From: Acidimicrobiales bacterium
GTDB lineage: Bacteria; Actinomycetota; Acidimicrobiia; Acidimicrobiales; JAUJNH01
Reading direction: 5' to 3'
Assembly (NCBI GenBank): GCA_030448245.1
Contig: JAUJNH010000006.1
Coordinates: forward strand, 139,992 to 203,991
Length of the DNA: 64,000 bases
Each line of letters opens with the position of its first letter. Position 1 is the first letter of the stretch. The notes under the pieces are model-generated. The model was not told where the DNA came from, made no database searches, and was given only the letters and a program-made list of their open reading frames with translations. The position numbers and the translations under genes were made by a program. Of the stretch, positions 19,506 through 31,596 are shown piece by piece.

Positions 19506-22040
19506 TCACGACCCCCAGGCGACGCAGCCCATCTCGGCGGGGACCGGGAGGTCGCGGTGCTTGGGGACCACCCGGACGGTGAAGCCGTGGCGGCCCGTGC
19601 GCTCGCAGGTGAAGGTGCCGGCGAAGCGGTGCTGGCCCGACTCGTCGGCGAGCCCGAGCCGCTCCATCTCGATCACGTCGGTGTTCGCCAGCTCGTCGCT
19701 GGGCCCGACCTGCCCGTGGGCCAGCTGCACGGCCACGTCGTCGGGTGACAGGTCGCCGAGGAAGACGATGGCGTTGACGCTGCGGGCGGCTCCCACCTCG
19801 AGGGTCGAGGTGTCGCTGTCGACGGCGGCGACGCTGACCGCGGCCCACGACTGGGCCACCCGCCGCTTCCAGGCGGCCAGCGCCCGTGCCTTCTCCCACG
19901 AGCCGGCGGCCATGGTGTCGGCCCGGGTGGCGGCGGGCTCGTACATCTGCTCCACGTAGTCGCGGACCATCCGGCTGGCCTCGACCTGCGGCCCGAGGGT
20001 CCGCAGGCTCGACTTCACCCGGCGCACCCATGGCCGGGGCACCGGCCCGCCCGGGCCCCGGTCGTAGAACAGGGGCAGGATCTGCTGCTCGAGCAGGTCG
20101 AACAGCGACTCGGCCTCGAAGTGGTCGCGGCGATCGAGGTCGCGCTCGGCCGTGGCCGAGGCGATGGCCCACCCGTTGGTGCCGTCGTACATCTCGTCCC
20201 ACCAGCCGTCGAGGATCGAGCAGTTGAGGGCCCCGTTCAGGGCGGCCTTCTCGCCCGACGTGCCGCAGGCCTCGAGGGGCCGGCGGGGGTTGTTGAGCCA
20301 GACGTCGCTGCCCTGCAGCAGCAGCCGGGCAACCGCGATGTCGTAGTCCTCGAGGAAGGCGAACCGGTGGCGCACCTCGGGGCGGCGGGCGAACTGGGCG
20401 ATCCGGCGGATCAGCTCCTTGCCGTTGTCGTCGGCCGGGTGGGCCTTGCCGGCGAACACCAGCTGCAGCGGCTGGTCGGCGGAGAGCAGGAGCCGCTCGA
20501 GGCGCTCGGGCTGGGAGAGCAGCAGGTCGGCCCGCTTGTACGTGGCGAAGCGGCGGGCGAAGCCGATGGTGAGGATGCGCGGATCGAGCGCCTCATCGCA
20601 CCACGACACGTCGGCGTCGAGGCCCTTGGCCAGCGCCTGGCGGCGCAGCCGGCCGCGGACGAACGACACCAGGCGACTGCGGCCCTGCTCCTTCACCCGC
20701 CACAGCTCGTCGTCGGCCACCCCGTCGATCTGGGCCCACGTCGCCGCGTCGGCCTCGGGCCACGACGGCACCAGGTGGCGGGTGAACAGGTCGTTGATCT
20801 CGGGGCTCACCCAGGTGAAACCGTGGACCCCGTTGGTCACCGAGCCGATGGGCGTCTCGTCCGAGCCGATGCCCGGGAAGAGGTGGGAGAACATCTCCCG
20901 GCTCACCGCTCCGTGCAGCTTCGAGACGCCGTTGCTGCGGCCGGCCAGGCGCAGCCCCATCACCGCCATGTTGAAGGGCCGGTCGGGGGTCTCGGTCACG
21001 GCGTGGCCGAGGGACATGAGGGCGTCGATGGTGACCCCGCAGTCGCGGGCCCACTCGTCGAAGTACTTCTCCATGAGCTGGCGGGGGAACAGGTCGATCC
21101 CGGCCGGCACGGGGGTGTGGGTGGTGAAGACCGTGCCTGCCCGCGAGGCCTCGACCGCCTCGTCGAAGCCGAGCCCGTCGTCGTTCACGAACCGCCGGAT
21201 GCGCTCGAGGCCCAGGAAGCCGGCATGCCCCTCGTTCGTGTGGAAGACCTGCGACTCCAGGCCCATCGCGGCCAGGGCCCGGACGCCGCCGACGCCCAGC
21301 AGGATCTCCTGGCGCAGCCGGTGCTCGGTGCCGCCCCCGTACAGACGGTCCGTCACCGCCCGCCCCTCCAGCGCGTTGTCCTCGACGTCGCTGTCCAGCA
21401 GGTAGAGCCGCACCCGGCCGACGTCGGCCCGCCACACCTGGGCGGTCAGCGACTCGCCGGCGAGGTCGACCGTGACCTTCACGTCGTCCAGCAGGGTCAG
21501 GGCCATCGAGAACGGGTCGAGGATCGGGAACGTCTCCTGCTGCCACCCGTCGGTGTTGAGCGACTGGCGGAAGTAGCCCTGCTTGTAGAACAGGCCGACC
21601 CCCACCAGCGGCACCCCCAGCCCGCTGGCGGCCTTCAGGTGGTCTCCAGCCAGCACCCCCAGGCCGCCCGAGTACTGGGGGAGCGCCTCGGCGATGCCGA
21701 ACTCGGGTGAGAAGTAGGCGATCGTGCGCAGCGGCGACCCGCCCTTGTTCTGGAACCAGCGGGGCCGCTCGAGGTAGCGGGTGAGCTCGTCGTGGACCTC
21801 GCCGAGGAACGACATGAAGGCCGGGTCGCCGGCCAGCTGCTGGAAGCGCTCCGGCCGCACCCGGCCGAGCAGGCCCACCGGGTCGTGGCCGGTGTCCTCC
21901 CACACGCCGGGGTCCACCCAGCGGAAGATGTCACGGGTCCGCTCGTCCCACGACCAGCGGAGGTTCATGGCCAGGGCCCCGAGGGGCGCCAGCGGCTCCG
22001 GGAGACGGGTGCGGACCGTGAAGCTTCGGAGCGCCTTCAT
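19506..22040 (-). CDS. glgP: Alpha-glucan phosphorylase
   Basis: 844 residues, the length of the actinobacterial/Thermotoga-type glucan phosphorylase. It releases glucose-1-phosphate from the non-reducing ends of glycogen. Markers: DERTRDIFRWVDP, YFSPEFGIAEALPQYSGGLGVLAGDHLK, HTNEGHAGF (catalytic His region), GFARRFATYKRADL, and CGTSGEKAALNGALN, where the lysine is the pyridoxal-phosphate site. It is divergent from glgE over 82 bases, so synthesis and degradation of the polymer are encoded side by side. A TAGGTT hexamer lies 10 bases before ATG 22040. Confidence 0.96.
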   Translation of the reverse strand: MKALRSFTVRTRLPEPLAPLGALAMNLRWSWDERTRDIFRWVDPGVWEDTGHDPVGLLGRVRPERFQQLAGDPAFMSFLGEVHDELTRYLERPRWFQNKGGSPLRTIAYFSPEFGIAEALPQYSGGLGVLAGDHLKAASGLGVPLVGVGLFYKQGYFRQSLNTDGWQQETFPILDPFSMALTLLDDVKVTVDLAGESLTAQVWRADVGRVRLYLLDSDVEDNALEGRAVTDRLYGGGTEHRLRQEILLGVGGVRALAAMGLESQVFHTNEGHAGFLGLERIRRFVNDDGLGFDEAVEASRAGTVFTTHTPVPAGIDLFPRQLMEKYFDEWARDCGVTIDALMSLGHAVTETPDRPFNMAVMGLRLAGRSNGVSKLHGAVSREMFSHLFPGIGSDETPIGSVTNGVHGFTWVSPEINDLFTRHLVPSWPEADAATWAQIDGVADDELWRVKEQGRSRLVSFVRGRLRRQALAKGLDADVSWCDEALDPRILTIGFARRFATYKRADLLLSQPERLERLLLSADQPLQLVFAGKAHPADDNGKELIRRIAQFARRPEVRHRFAFLEDYDIAVARLLLQGSDVWLNNPRRPLEACGTSGEKAALNGALNCSILDGWWDEMYDGTNGWAIASATAERDLDRRDHFEAESLFDLLEQQILPLFYDRGPGGPVPRPWVRRVKSSLRTLGPQVEASRMVRDYVEQMYEPAATRADTMAAGSWEKARALAAWKRRVAQSWAAVSVAAVDSDTSTLEVGAARSVNAIVFLGDLSPDDVAVQLAHGQVGPSDELANTDVIEMERLGLADESGQHRFAGTFTCERTGRHGFTVRVVPKHRDLPVPAEMGCVAWGS

Positions 22041-22050
22041 ATGGTCGGCC

Positions 22051-22056
22051 AACCTA
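22051..22056 (-). promoter_or_regulatory. -10 element for glgP
   Basis: TAGGTT on the minus strand, 10 bases before the glgP ATG, within the 82-base glgP/glgE divergent region. Confidence 0.45.
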
Positions 22057-22122
22057 CCGAGTCGGGGCCCACCCTCCCACGGGCGCTCTCGGGGACGATC
22101 CGTCCGTGGTAACCCGGAGGGT

Positions 22123-24039
22123 GTGATCCCCTTCGGCCGCATCGCCATCGACGACGTCCGACCCTCCACGCCGAGCGGTGAACCGGCCAAAGCCGTCGTG
22201 GACGAAGAGCTCGAGGTGTCGTGCGACCTCGTCACGGACGGCCACGACCTGCTCGGCGGTCGGCTGCGCTGGCGTCACGCCGACGAGGACGAGTGGTCGC
22301 AGTCGCCCCTGGCGCCGATCGGGAACGACCGCTGGGAGACCGTGATCCGGCCTGCTCGCATGGGCCCGCACCAGCTGGCCGTCGAGGCGTGGACGGACCG
22401 GTGGGCCACCTGGCTCCACGGCATCGAGAAGAAGCTCGACGCCGGCCAGGACGTCGCGATCGAGCTGGAGGACGGCGCCCTCCTGCTCGAGGAGCGCGAC
22501 GACCCCGAGCTGGCCCAGGCGGTCGAAGCCCTGCGCGACCGGGTCCTCGCCCAGCGCGAGCGCTTCGAGCGGGTCGAGCACCCCGCGGTCGCAGCCAGGA
22601 TGGTCGGCCCCCAGCGGAGCTCCGACCTCGTCACCTCCCGCGCCTACCCCCTCTGGGTCGACCGCGAGCGGGCCGCCGTGGGCGCCTGGTACGAGTTCTT
22701 CCCCCGGTCCGAAGGTGGCCTCGTCGGCTCGACCAAGCGGCTCCACGACGTGGCCGCCATGGGCTTCGACGTCGTCTACTTCCCGCCCGTCCACCCCATC
22801 GGCCGCTCGCACCGCAAGGGTCCGGGCAACACGCTGGTGGCGGGCCCCGACGACCCCGGCAGCCCGTGGGCCATCGGCTCGGAGGAGGGAGGCCACACCG
22901 AGCTGCACGCCGAGCTCGGCACGCTCAAGGACTTCGCCAACCTGGTCGAGGAGGCGCAGTCGCTGGGCCTCGAGCTGGCCCTCGACTACGCCCTGCAGTG
23001 CAGCCCCGACCACCCGTGGGTCGCAGCCCACCCGGAGTGGTTCCACCGCCGGTCCGACGGGAGCATCGCCTACGCCGAGAACCCGCCGAAGAAGTATCAG
23101 GACATCTACCCCATCAACTTCTGGCCGGAGCACGAGGAGGATCGGCTGGCGCTGTGGACGGCCTGCCGGGACATCCTCGAGACCTGGATCGGCCGAGGGG
23201 TCACGATGTTCCGGGTCGACAACCCCCACACCAAGCCGCTGGCCTTCTGGCAGTGGGTGCTGGCCGACGTCCGCAGCCGCCACCCCGAGACCGTGTTCCT
23301 GGCCGAGGCGTTCACCCGGCCGAAGGTGATGGCCCGGCTGGCCGAGGTCGGGTTCAGCCAGAGCTACACCTACTTCACCTGGCGCACCGAGGCGTGGGAG
23401 CTGGGCGAGTACCTGGAGGAGGTCAGCGAGGGTCGCACCGCCGACTACATGCGACCGGCCTTCTGGACGAACACGCCGGACATCCTGTCGGGCCCCCTGC
23501 GGGACGGCCCGCCCGCCGCCTTCCGCATGCGGGCCATGCTGGCCGCCACCATGGTCCCCACCTGGGGCGTGTACTCCGGCTTCGAGTTCTGCGAGAACGT
23601 TCCCGCCAGCCCTGACAACGAGGAGTACTTCGCCTCCGAGAAGTTCGAGCTGAAGCGCCGCGAGTGGGGCAGCCCGGCCTCGCTCGCCCCCTTCCTCGGC
23701 ACGCTCAACGCCGTCCGGCGCCGCCACCCGGCTCTGCGCCGGCTCCGCGGCGCCCGGGTCCACACCGCAGACAACCCGAGGCTGTTCGCCTTCTCCCGCA
23801 TGAACCGGTCGAAGGACGACGTGGTGCTCGTGGTCGTCAACCTCGACCCCTGGAACGTGCACTCGGGCTTCCTCCAGCTCGACCTGGCCGAGCTCGGCCT
23901 CCCGCTCGACGGGCCGTACGTCGCCATCGACGCCCTGAGCGGCGAGTCCTACGAGTGGGCCGGGCCCAACCCGTGGGTTCGCCTCGACCCCGCCGTCGGT
24001 CCCGGTCACATCCTGTCCCTGCGCCGCATCGGCGCCTGA
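22123..24039 (+). CDS. glgE: Alpha-1,4-glucan:maltose-1-phosphate maltosyltransferase
   Basis: 638 residues, GH13 subfamily 3. It transfers maltose from maltose-1-phosphate to the non-reducing end of an alpha-1,4-glucan. The N-terminal beta domain holds the S-box-like opening IPFGRIAIDDVRPS. The catalytic barrel has FPPVHPIGRSHRKG, the nucleophile Asp366 in FRVDNPHTKP, the acid Glu395 in FLAEAFTRPKVM, and ENVPASPDNEEY. The start is GTG 22123, matching GlgE N-termini; GGAGG ends only 2 bases upstream, too close for a normal ribosome site. First gene of glgE-treS-mak-glgB, which together make the GlgE pathway. Confidence 0.96.
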   Translation: MIPFGRIAIDDVRPSTPSGEPAKAVVDEELEVSCDLVTDGHDLLGGRLRWRHADEDEWSQSPLAPIGNDRWETVIRPARMGPHQLAVEAWTDRWATWLHGIEKKLDAGQDVAIELEDGALLLEERDDPELAQAVEALRDRVLAQRERFERVEHPAVAARMVGPQRSSDLVTSRAYPLWVDRERAAVGAWYEFFPRSEGGLVGSTKRLHDVAAMGFDVVYFPPVHPIGRSHRKGPGNTLVAGPDDPGSPWAIGSEEGGHTELHAELGTLKDFANLVEEAQSLGLELALDYALQCSPDHPWVAAHPEWFHRRSDGSIAYAENPPKKYQDIYPINFWPEHEEDRLALWTACRDILETWIGRGVTMFRVDNPHTKPLAFWQWVLADVRSRHPETVFLAEAFTRPKVMARLAEVGFSQSYTYFTWRTEAWELGEYLEEVSEGRTADYMRPAFWTNTPDILSGPLRDGPPAAFRMRAMLAATMVPTWGVYSGFEFCENVPASPDNEEYFASEKFELKRREWGSPASLAPFLGTLNAVRRRHPALRRLRGARVHTADNPRLFAFSRMNRSKDDVVLVVVNLDPWNVHSGFLQLDLAELGLPLDGPYVAIDALSGESYEWAGPNPWVRLDPAVGPGHILSLRRIGA

Positions 24040-24086
24040 GCGGGCCGGCGGAGGGCTGGACTGGCCTTGCCCCCCCTGGCGGCAGG

Positions 24087-24092
24087 TACCTT
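24087..24092 (+). promoter_or_regulatory. Possible -10 element for treS
   Basis: TACCTT, 8 bases before the treS ATG at 24101. treS may therefore have its own leaderless start in addition to readthrough from glgE. Confidence 0.4.
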
Positions 24093-24100
24093 CGAGATCG

Positions 24101-25780
24101 ATGCGGGACGGCCACGCCAGCTTCACCGACAACCCGGCCGCCCCGGGCCGCGACCGGGCCGCCGACAGCTGGTTCCAGCACGCAGTCTTCTACGAGGTCC
24201 TGACCCGCGGGTTCGCCGACCACAACGACGACGGCACCGGCGACCTCCAAGGCCTCGTCTCCAAGCTCGACTACCTGCAGTGGCTCGGCGTCGACTGCCT
24301 GTGGCTGCTCCCGTTCTACAGCTCGCCCCTGCGCGACGGCGGCTACGACATCAGCGACTTCTTCACGATCCTGCCCGAGTACGGCCACCTCGGTGACGCC
24401 GCCATGCTCATCGAGGAGGCCCACAAGCGGGGACTGCGGGTCGTCGCCGACATCGTGATGAACCACAGCTCGGACGAGCACCCGTGGTTCCAGGAGAGCC
24501 GCCAGGACCGCACGAACCCCAGGGCCGACTGGTACGTCTGGAGCGACGACGACAAGCGCTGGAACGAGGCCCGGATCATCTTCGTCGACACCGAGAAGTC
24601 GAACTGGACCTGGGACCCGGTGCGAGGCCAGTACTACTGGCACCGGTTCTTCAGCCACCAGCCCGACCTGAACTACGAGAACCCCGACGTCCAAGCGGCC
24701 ATGCTCGACGTCGTCCGGTTCTGGCTGGACCTCGGCCTCGACGGCTTCCGGCTCGACGCCGTCCCCTACCTGTACGAGCGCGACGGCACCAACGGCGAGA
24801 ACCTGCCCGAGACCCACGCCTACCTGAAGCGCCTGCGCAAGGAGGTCGACGCCACCCACCCCGGCAAGGTGCTGCTGGCCGAGGCCAACCAGTGGCCCGC
24901 CGACGTCGTCGACTACTTCGGCGAGGGCGACGAGTGCCACATGTGCTTCCACTTCCCCCTGATGCCCCGGATGTTCATGTCGGTGCGCAAGGAGGACCGC
25001 CACCCGATCGTCGACATCCTCAACCAGACCCCCGAGATCCCCGCCGGCTGCCAGTGGGGGATCTTCCTCCGCAACCACGACGAGCTGACGCTCGAGATGG
25101 TCACCGACGAGGAGCGGGACTACATGTACGCCGAGTACGCCAAGGACCCCCGCATGAAGCGGAACGTGGGGATCTCCCGACGCCTCGCCCCGCTCATCGA
25201 CAACGACCGCCGCGTCGCCGAGCTGCTGCACGCCATGCTGTTCAGCTTCCCGGGCAGCCCGATCCTGTACTACGGCGACGAGATCATGATGGGCGACAAC
25301 ATCTACCTGGGCGACCGTGACGGGGTGCGCACCCCGATGCAGTGGACGCCCGACCGCAACGGCGGCTTCTCGAAGTCCGACTTCGCCCAGCTCTACCTGC
25401 CACCCCTCATGGACCCCGTCTACGGCTTCGCGGCTGTGAACGTCGAGGGTCAGCGCCGCAACCCGTCGTCGTTCCTCCACTGGGTGCGGCGCATCCTCGA
25501 GGTGCGCCGCCAGCACGAGGTGTTCGGCGTCGGCTCGTTCGAGGTCCTCCACCCGGCCAACTCGTCCGTCCTCGCCTTCGTCCGCCAGCAGCACGAGGAC
25601 CGGGTCCTGTGCGTCAACAACCTGTCCAAGCGGGCCCAGCCGGTCGAGCTCGACCTCTCCCGGTTCAACGGACTGGTCCCGGTCGAGCTGCTGGGCCAGA
25701 ACGAGTTCCCGAGGATCGGCGAGCTGCCCTACTTCATCACCCTCGCCCCCTACAGCTTCTTCTGGTTCGCGTTGCGCTAG
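24101..25780 (+). CDS. treS: Trehalose synthase (maltose alpha-D-glucosyltransferase)
   Basis: 559 residues, GH13 subfamily 16. It interconverts trehalose and maltose. The TreS signature FYEVLTRGFADHNDDGTGDLQG opens the barrel; catalytic residues are Asp219 (GFRLDAVPYL), Glu261 (LLAEANQWP) and Asp327 (LRNHDELTLEM). GDEIMMGDNIYLGDRDGVRTPMQW is also diagnostic. In many actinobacteria TreS is fused to maltokinase; here the kinase is a separate gene 169 bases downstream. It supplies maltose to the kinase and GlgE. Confidence 0.96.
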   Translation: MRDGHASFTDNPAAPGRDRAADSWFQHAVFYEVLTRGFADHNDDGTGDLQGLVSKLDYLQWLGVDCLWLLPFYSSPLRDGGYDISDFFTILPEYGHLGDAAMLIEEAHKRGLRVVADIVMNHSSDEHPWFQESRQDRTNPRADWYVWSDDDKRWNEARIIFVDTEKSNWTWDPVRGQYYWHRFFSHQPDLNYENPDVQAAMLDVVRFWLDLGLDGFRLDAVPYLYERDGTNGENLPETHAYLKRLRKEVDATHPGKVLLAEANQWPADVVDYFGEGDECHMCFHFPLMPRMFMSVRKEDRHPIVDILNQTPEIPAGCQWGIFLRNHDELTLEMVTDEERDYMYAEYAKDPRMKRNVGISRRLAPLIDNDRRVAELLHAMLFSFPGSPILYYGDEIMMGDNIYLGDRDGVRTPMQWTPDRNGGFSKSDFAQLYLPPLMDPVYGFAAVNVEGQRRNPSSFLHWVRRILEVRRQHEVFGVGSFEVLHPANSSVLAFVRQQHEDRVLCVNNLSKRAQPVELDLSRFNGLVPVELLGQNEFPRIGELPYFITLAPYSFFWFALR

Positions 25781-25795
25781 CGCGCCGACGCTCAC

Positions 25796-25820
25796 TCGCT
25801 CGCTTCGCTCGCTCCGTTCG
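25796..25820. repeat. Dispersed GAGCG-rich intergenic repeat, copy 1
   Basis: Read on the minus strand it begins CGAACGGAGCGAGCG and continues AAGCGAGCGA. Nearly the same sequence stands in the opposite orientation at 44859-44888, also in an intergenic gap. Only these two copies were noticed in the window. Confidence 0.6.
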
Positions 25821-25856
25821 GTCGGGTTCTCAGCCCCGCGCTCCGTTGGCCTCCTC

Positions 25857-25871
25857 GGCGGCGGAGCCGCC
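25857..25871 (+). terminator. Hairpin between treS and mak
   Basis: GGCGGC / GCCGCC with a GGA loop (the loop seen in the atp hairpin), 77 bases after the treS stop. A 16-base palindrome with centre CAGCCGGCTG follows at 25883-25898. They could limit readthrough in the 169-base gap, which otherwise holds only the GAGCG repeat. Confidence 0.35.
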
Positions 25872-25949
25872 TGCGGGCCGGGCGCCAGCCGGCTGGCGGC
25901 CAAGCTCACCGCCCGTCGGCTTGTGTCGGCTCGGGGGGGTTCGGGCAGG

Positions 25950-27034
25950 ATGGGCCTGATGGATGTGCAGCTTGCCGCGTCGGTCCTGCGCGGCAAGCGG
26001 TGGTATGCGGGGGAGGCGGTCACCGGCATCGTCGAGCTTCCCCCCGTCGGGTCGCTCCAGCACGTGCTGGCCGAGGTCGTCGGTGGCGGGGCGTACCACC
26101 TGCTCGTCGGCGCGAGCGGTGACGACGACGTGACCGATCCGGCCGTGGCCGAGCGGGTGCTGGGACGCCCCGTCGGGAGCGTGCGGGCCCTCGGCGCCGA
26201 GCAGTCGAACTCGTCGGTGGTGGTCGACGACGAGGTGCTCGTCAAGGTCTTCCGAAAGCTGCAGCACGGTCCCAACCCCGACGTCGAGGTGCCGGCGGCG
26301 CTCGATGCCGTGGGGTTCGCCGATGTGGTGGCGCCGCTCGCCGACTGGAGCGAGGACGGCTGGGACCTGGCCGTGGCCGTCCCGTTCCTCGGCGCGGTCG
26401 CCGACGGCTGGACGGTGGCGCTGGCTCACGACGGCGACCCCACCGAGCTCGCCGCCGCCGTCGGCCACCTCACCGCCCGACTCCACGCCGCGCTGGCCCG
26501 GGCCTTTCCCACCCAGCCCGCCGAGCACGAGGCGCTGGTCGCCACCTACGAGCGGGCCTGCGCCGACGCCGACGTCGGCCCCTCCGCGGAGTCGCTTGCA
26601 GCCCTACGCGCCCTGCCCGATCCGGGCCCCACCATCCGGGTCCACGGCGACTACCACCTCGGCCAGCTCCTCCAGCACGGCGAGCGGTGGTACGTCATCG
26701 ACTTCGAAGGTGAGCCCAACCGGTCGCTCGCCGAGCGCAGGGCGCCGGCGCCCCCGCTCAAGGACCTGGCTGGCATGCTCCGGTCGTTCGCCTACGCCTC
26801 CGTCGTCGGGGGCCACGGCGAGGGATGGGAGCAGGCTGCGGTGCGAGCCTGTCGGGAGGCCTACCTGAGCGACCCCTCGATCGCCGTGCTCCTGCCGTCC
26901 GACCCCGAGCCGGTCCTCGACGCGTACCTGCTGGAAAAGGCGGTCTACGAGCTGGCCTACGAGCGGGGCTTCCGGCCCGACTGGGCGTGGATCCCGGAAA
27001 AGGCCGTGCAGCAGCTGGCCGGAGGGAGCCGGTG

Positions 27035-27035
<1 letters not shown>
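25950..27035 (+). CDS. mak: Maltokinase
   Basis: 361 residues. It phosphorylates maltose to maltose-1-phosphate with ATP, feeding GlgE. The phosphotransferase motifs are the Brenner-type [11 protein letters not shown] (catalytic Asp) and [16 protein letters not shown] (metal-binding Asp), followed by [17 protein letters not shown], all diagnostic of Mak/Pep2. The N-terminal cap [15 protein letters not shown] is shorter than in mycobacterial Mak (about 455 residues in all). Starts possible at GTG 25923, ATG 25950 and ATG 25959; 25950 has a G-rich ribosome site about 10 bases upstream. Overlaps glgB by one base. Confidence 0.93.
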
Positions 27036-29224
<2,189 letters not shown>

Positions 29225-29238
29225 CCTAGGGCGGCGTC

Positions 29239-29244
29239 TACGAT
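29239..29244 (+). promoter_or_regulatory. Possible -10 element for the GH57 gene
   Basis: TACGAT, 9 bases before the ATG at 29254, no Shine-Dalgarno sequence. The GH57 gene may be transcribed separately from glgB, whose stop is 29 bases upstream. Confidence 0.4.
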
Positions 29245-29253
29245 GCCGCCGCC

Positions 29254-31596
29254 ATGGGCGTCACCCTCGTCGTCCACGGCCACTTCTACCAACCGCCCCG
29301 GGAGAACCCGTGGACCGAGGAGGTGGCCAGGGAGCCCTCGGCTGCGCCGTACCACGACTGGAACGACCGGATCACCGACGAGTGCTACCGGCCCAACGGG
29401 GCGGCCCGGGTGGTCGACGAGCGGAACCGGGTGCTGGCCCTGGTCGACAACTACGGCCTGCTCTCGTTCAACGTCGGGCCGACGCTGACCTCGTGGCTCC
29501 AGGTCCACGCCCCCGACGTCCTCGAGCGGATGGTGGCCGACGGCGCCGGCGTCGTGGCCCAGGCCCATGGGCACATCATCCTCCCGCTGGCCACCGAGCG
29601 CGACGTGCGCACCCAGGTGCGCTGGGGCCTGGCCGACGTGCGCCACCGCTTCGGCCACGACGCCCAGGGCATGTGGCTGCCCGAGTGCGCGGTGTCCGAG
29701 GAGGTGCTGTGCGTCCTGGCCGAGGAGGGCCTGGCGTTCACCATCCTGGCCCCGCACCAGGTGGCGGCGGTCCGCCGCCTGGCCGCCGGCCCGAGCGGCC
29801 CGTGGGACGAGGTGGCCGTGGCGCCCGACATCCGCCGGCCGTACCGCTGGCAGCACCCGACGAGGCCGGAGCTGGGCCTCGACCTGGTCGTCTACGACGG
29901 CAGCCTCAGCAACGACGTCGCCTTTGGTCTCGGCCGCATGGCCAGCGCCGACCTGGTGGCCCGGGCCGCGGCGGCGGGGGAGGGGCTGGTCGTGGTGGCC
30001 ACCGACGGCGAGACGTTCGGGCACCACCACCGCTGGGCCGAGCGCAGCATCGCCTACGCCCTGGCCGTCGAATCCCCCCGTCAGAAGGTTGCCCCGGCCA
30101 CGCTGGGCCCCGCCCTGGCTGCGGTTCGGCCCACGCTCCAGGCCCGGGTGCGCACCTCGGCCTGGTCGTGCGCCCACGGCGTCGGCCGCTGGCAGGCGGA
30201 CTGCGGCTGCTCGACCGGGAGCCAGCCCGGCGACGACCAGCAGTGGCGGGCGCCGCTGCGGGCCGCCCTCGACCTGCTGCGCGACGCCGTGGTCGCCGTG
30301 GTCGAGCGCCGCGGGCCGTCGCTGCTGCGGGATCCCTGGGCGGCTCGTGACGCCTACATCGAGGTGCTCCTGGACGCCTGCGACCCGGATGCCTTCGCCG
30401 CCGAGCACGTCGTCGGAGACCGGGTCGACGCCTTTTCCCTGCTGGAGGCGCTCCGGGGCAGCATGGCGATGTACACCTCGTGCGGGTGGTTCTTCCACGA
30501 CCTGGCCGGTCTCGAGACGGTGCAGGTGCTGCGCTACGCCGCTCGGGTCCTGGACCTGCTGGAGGAGCTGGGCGAGCGCCCGCCGACCGAGGAGCTCCTC
30601 GCCGTGCTGGCCACCGCCCGCAGCAACCGCCCCGAGGAGGGTGACGGAGCCCAGGTGTGGCGCACCCACGTCGAGACCGCCCGGGTGGGCCCGGCCCGGG
30701 TGGCCGCCCACCTGGCCCTGGCCGGCGTCCTGGCTGACCAGGCACCGCCCAGCCGGCTCGGGGCATGGGAGGTCGAGGCCGCAGGCCACGGCCGCCACGA
30801 GCGCGGCTCGGTGGCCCTGGCCACCGGTGTGGCCACCCTGCGCCACCGCCGCACCGGCCGGACCACGGCGCACGCCTACGCGGCCCTGCGGCTCGGCGGC
30901 CTCGAGGTGCTCGGAGCCACCCGGCCGGCCGACCCGACGCGTGACGCCTCCGACGTGCGGGCGCTGCGGAGCGCCTTCCTGGGCGGCATGCCGATCACCA
31001 CCCTCCTGCGGGAGCTGGGCGAGCGGTTCGGCCCGGACGAGTTCGACGTCACCTCGGCGCTGCCCGGCTCGGCCGAGGAGCTGCTCGGCGACGTGGCCAG
31101 CCGCCTGGTCGAGCGGTTCGTGGCCGAGCTCGAGCACCTCGTCAACGACGCTCGCCCCACCTTGGAGGCGCTGGTGGGGGCGGGCTACCCGCTGCCCCGC
31201 GAGCTGGCCCTGCCGGCCGAGGTGGCTTTGGCCGCCCAGGTCGAAGCGCTGGTGGCGGCCCGCAGCGGCTCGGGCGTCGTCCTCGACCACGAGGAGGCGG
31301 TGGCGCTGGCCCGTTCGCCGCTGGCCGGGACGATCGCCATCGACACGCCGGCCGCCCGCCGCCTCCTTGGTGAGGTGGTCGAGGGCGCGATCGGCAAGGC
31401 CGTCGCCGGCGAGCCCGGCGGGGCAGGGTCCGCCCTGCAGGCCTTGCGCCTGGCCCAGGACCTGGGTGTCGGCATCGATCTCGCACGCGCCCAGGAGGCG
31501 GTGTACGGGGCACTGATCGCAGACGTCAGGCCGGAGCTCCAGCCCCTGGGCGAGGCCCTTGGGCTGGCGGTGGACGCGTTGGGGCTGCCGACCTAG
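29254..31596 (+). CDS. GH57-family alpha-glucan-active enzyme with DUF3536-type C-terminal region
   Basis: 780 residues. The N-terminal GH57 domain has VVHGHFYQPPRENPW (motif 1), VAQAHGHIILPLA (motif 2), GMWLPECAVSEE with nucleophile Glu144 (motif 3) and VVATDGETFGHHHRW with acid/base Asp251 (motif 4). A Cys-rich SCAHGVGRWQADCGC segment lies near 307-322. The all-alpha second half matches my memory of DUF3536 proteins. GH57 members cut or transfer alpha-1,4 or 1,6 glucan bonds; amylopullulanase or branching activity are both possible. Its place after glgB supports a role in trimming the same glucan. Confidence 0.85.
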   Translation: MGVTLVVHGHFYQPPRENPWTEEVAREPSAAPYHDWNDRITDECYRPNGAARVVDERNRVLALVDNYGLLSFNVGPTLTSWLQVHAPDVLERMVADGAGVVAQAHGHIILPLATERDVRTQVRWGLADVRHRFGHDAQGMWLPECAVSEEVLCVLAEEGLAFTILAPHQVAAVRRLAAGPSGPWDEVAVAPDIRRPYRWQHPTRPELGLDLVVYDGSLSNDVAFGLGRMASADLVARAAAAGEGLVVVATDGETFGHHHRWAERSIAYALAVESPRQKVAPATLGPALAAVRPTLQARVRTSAWSCAHGVGRWQADCGCSTGSQPGDDQQWRAPLRAALDLLRDAVVAVVERRGPSLLRDPWAARDAYIEVLLDACDPDAFAAEHVVGDRVDAFSLLEALRGSMAMYTSCGWFFHDLAGLETVQVLRYAARVLDLLEELGERPPTEELLAVLATARSNRPEEGDGAQVWRTHVETARVGPARVAAHLALAGVLADQAPPSRLGAWEVEAAGHGRHERGSVALATGVATLRHRRTGRTTAHAYAALRLGGLEVLGATRPADPTRDASDVRALRSAFLGGMPITTLLRELGERFGPDEFDVTSALPGSAEELLGDVASRLVERFVAELEHLVNDARPTLEALVGAGYPLPRELALPAEVALAAQVEALVAARSGSGVVLDHEEAVALARSPLAGTIAIDTPAARRLLGEVVEGAIGKAVAGEPGGAGSALQALRLAQDLGVGIDLARAQEAVYGALIADVRPELQPLGEALGLAVDALGLPT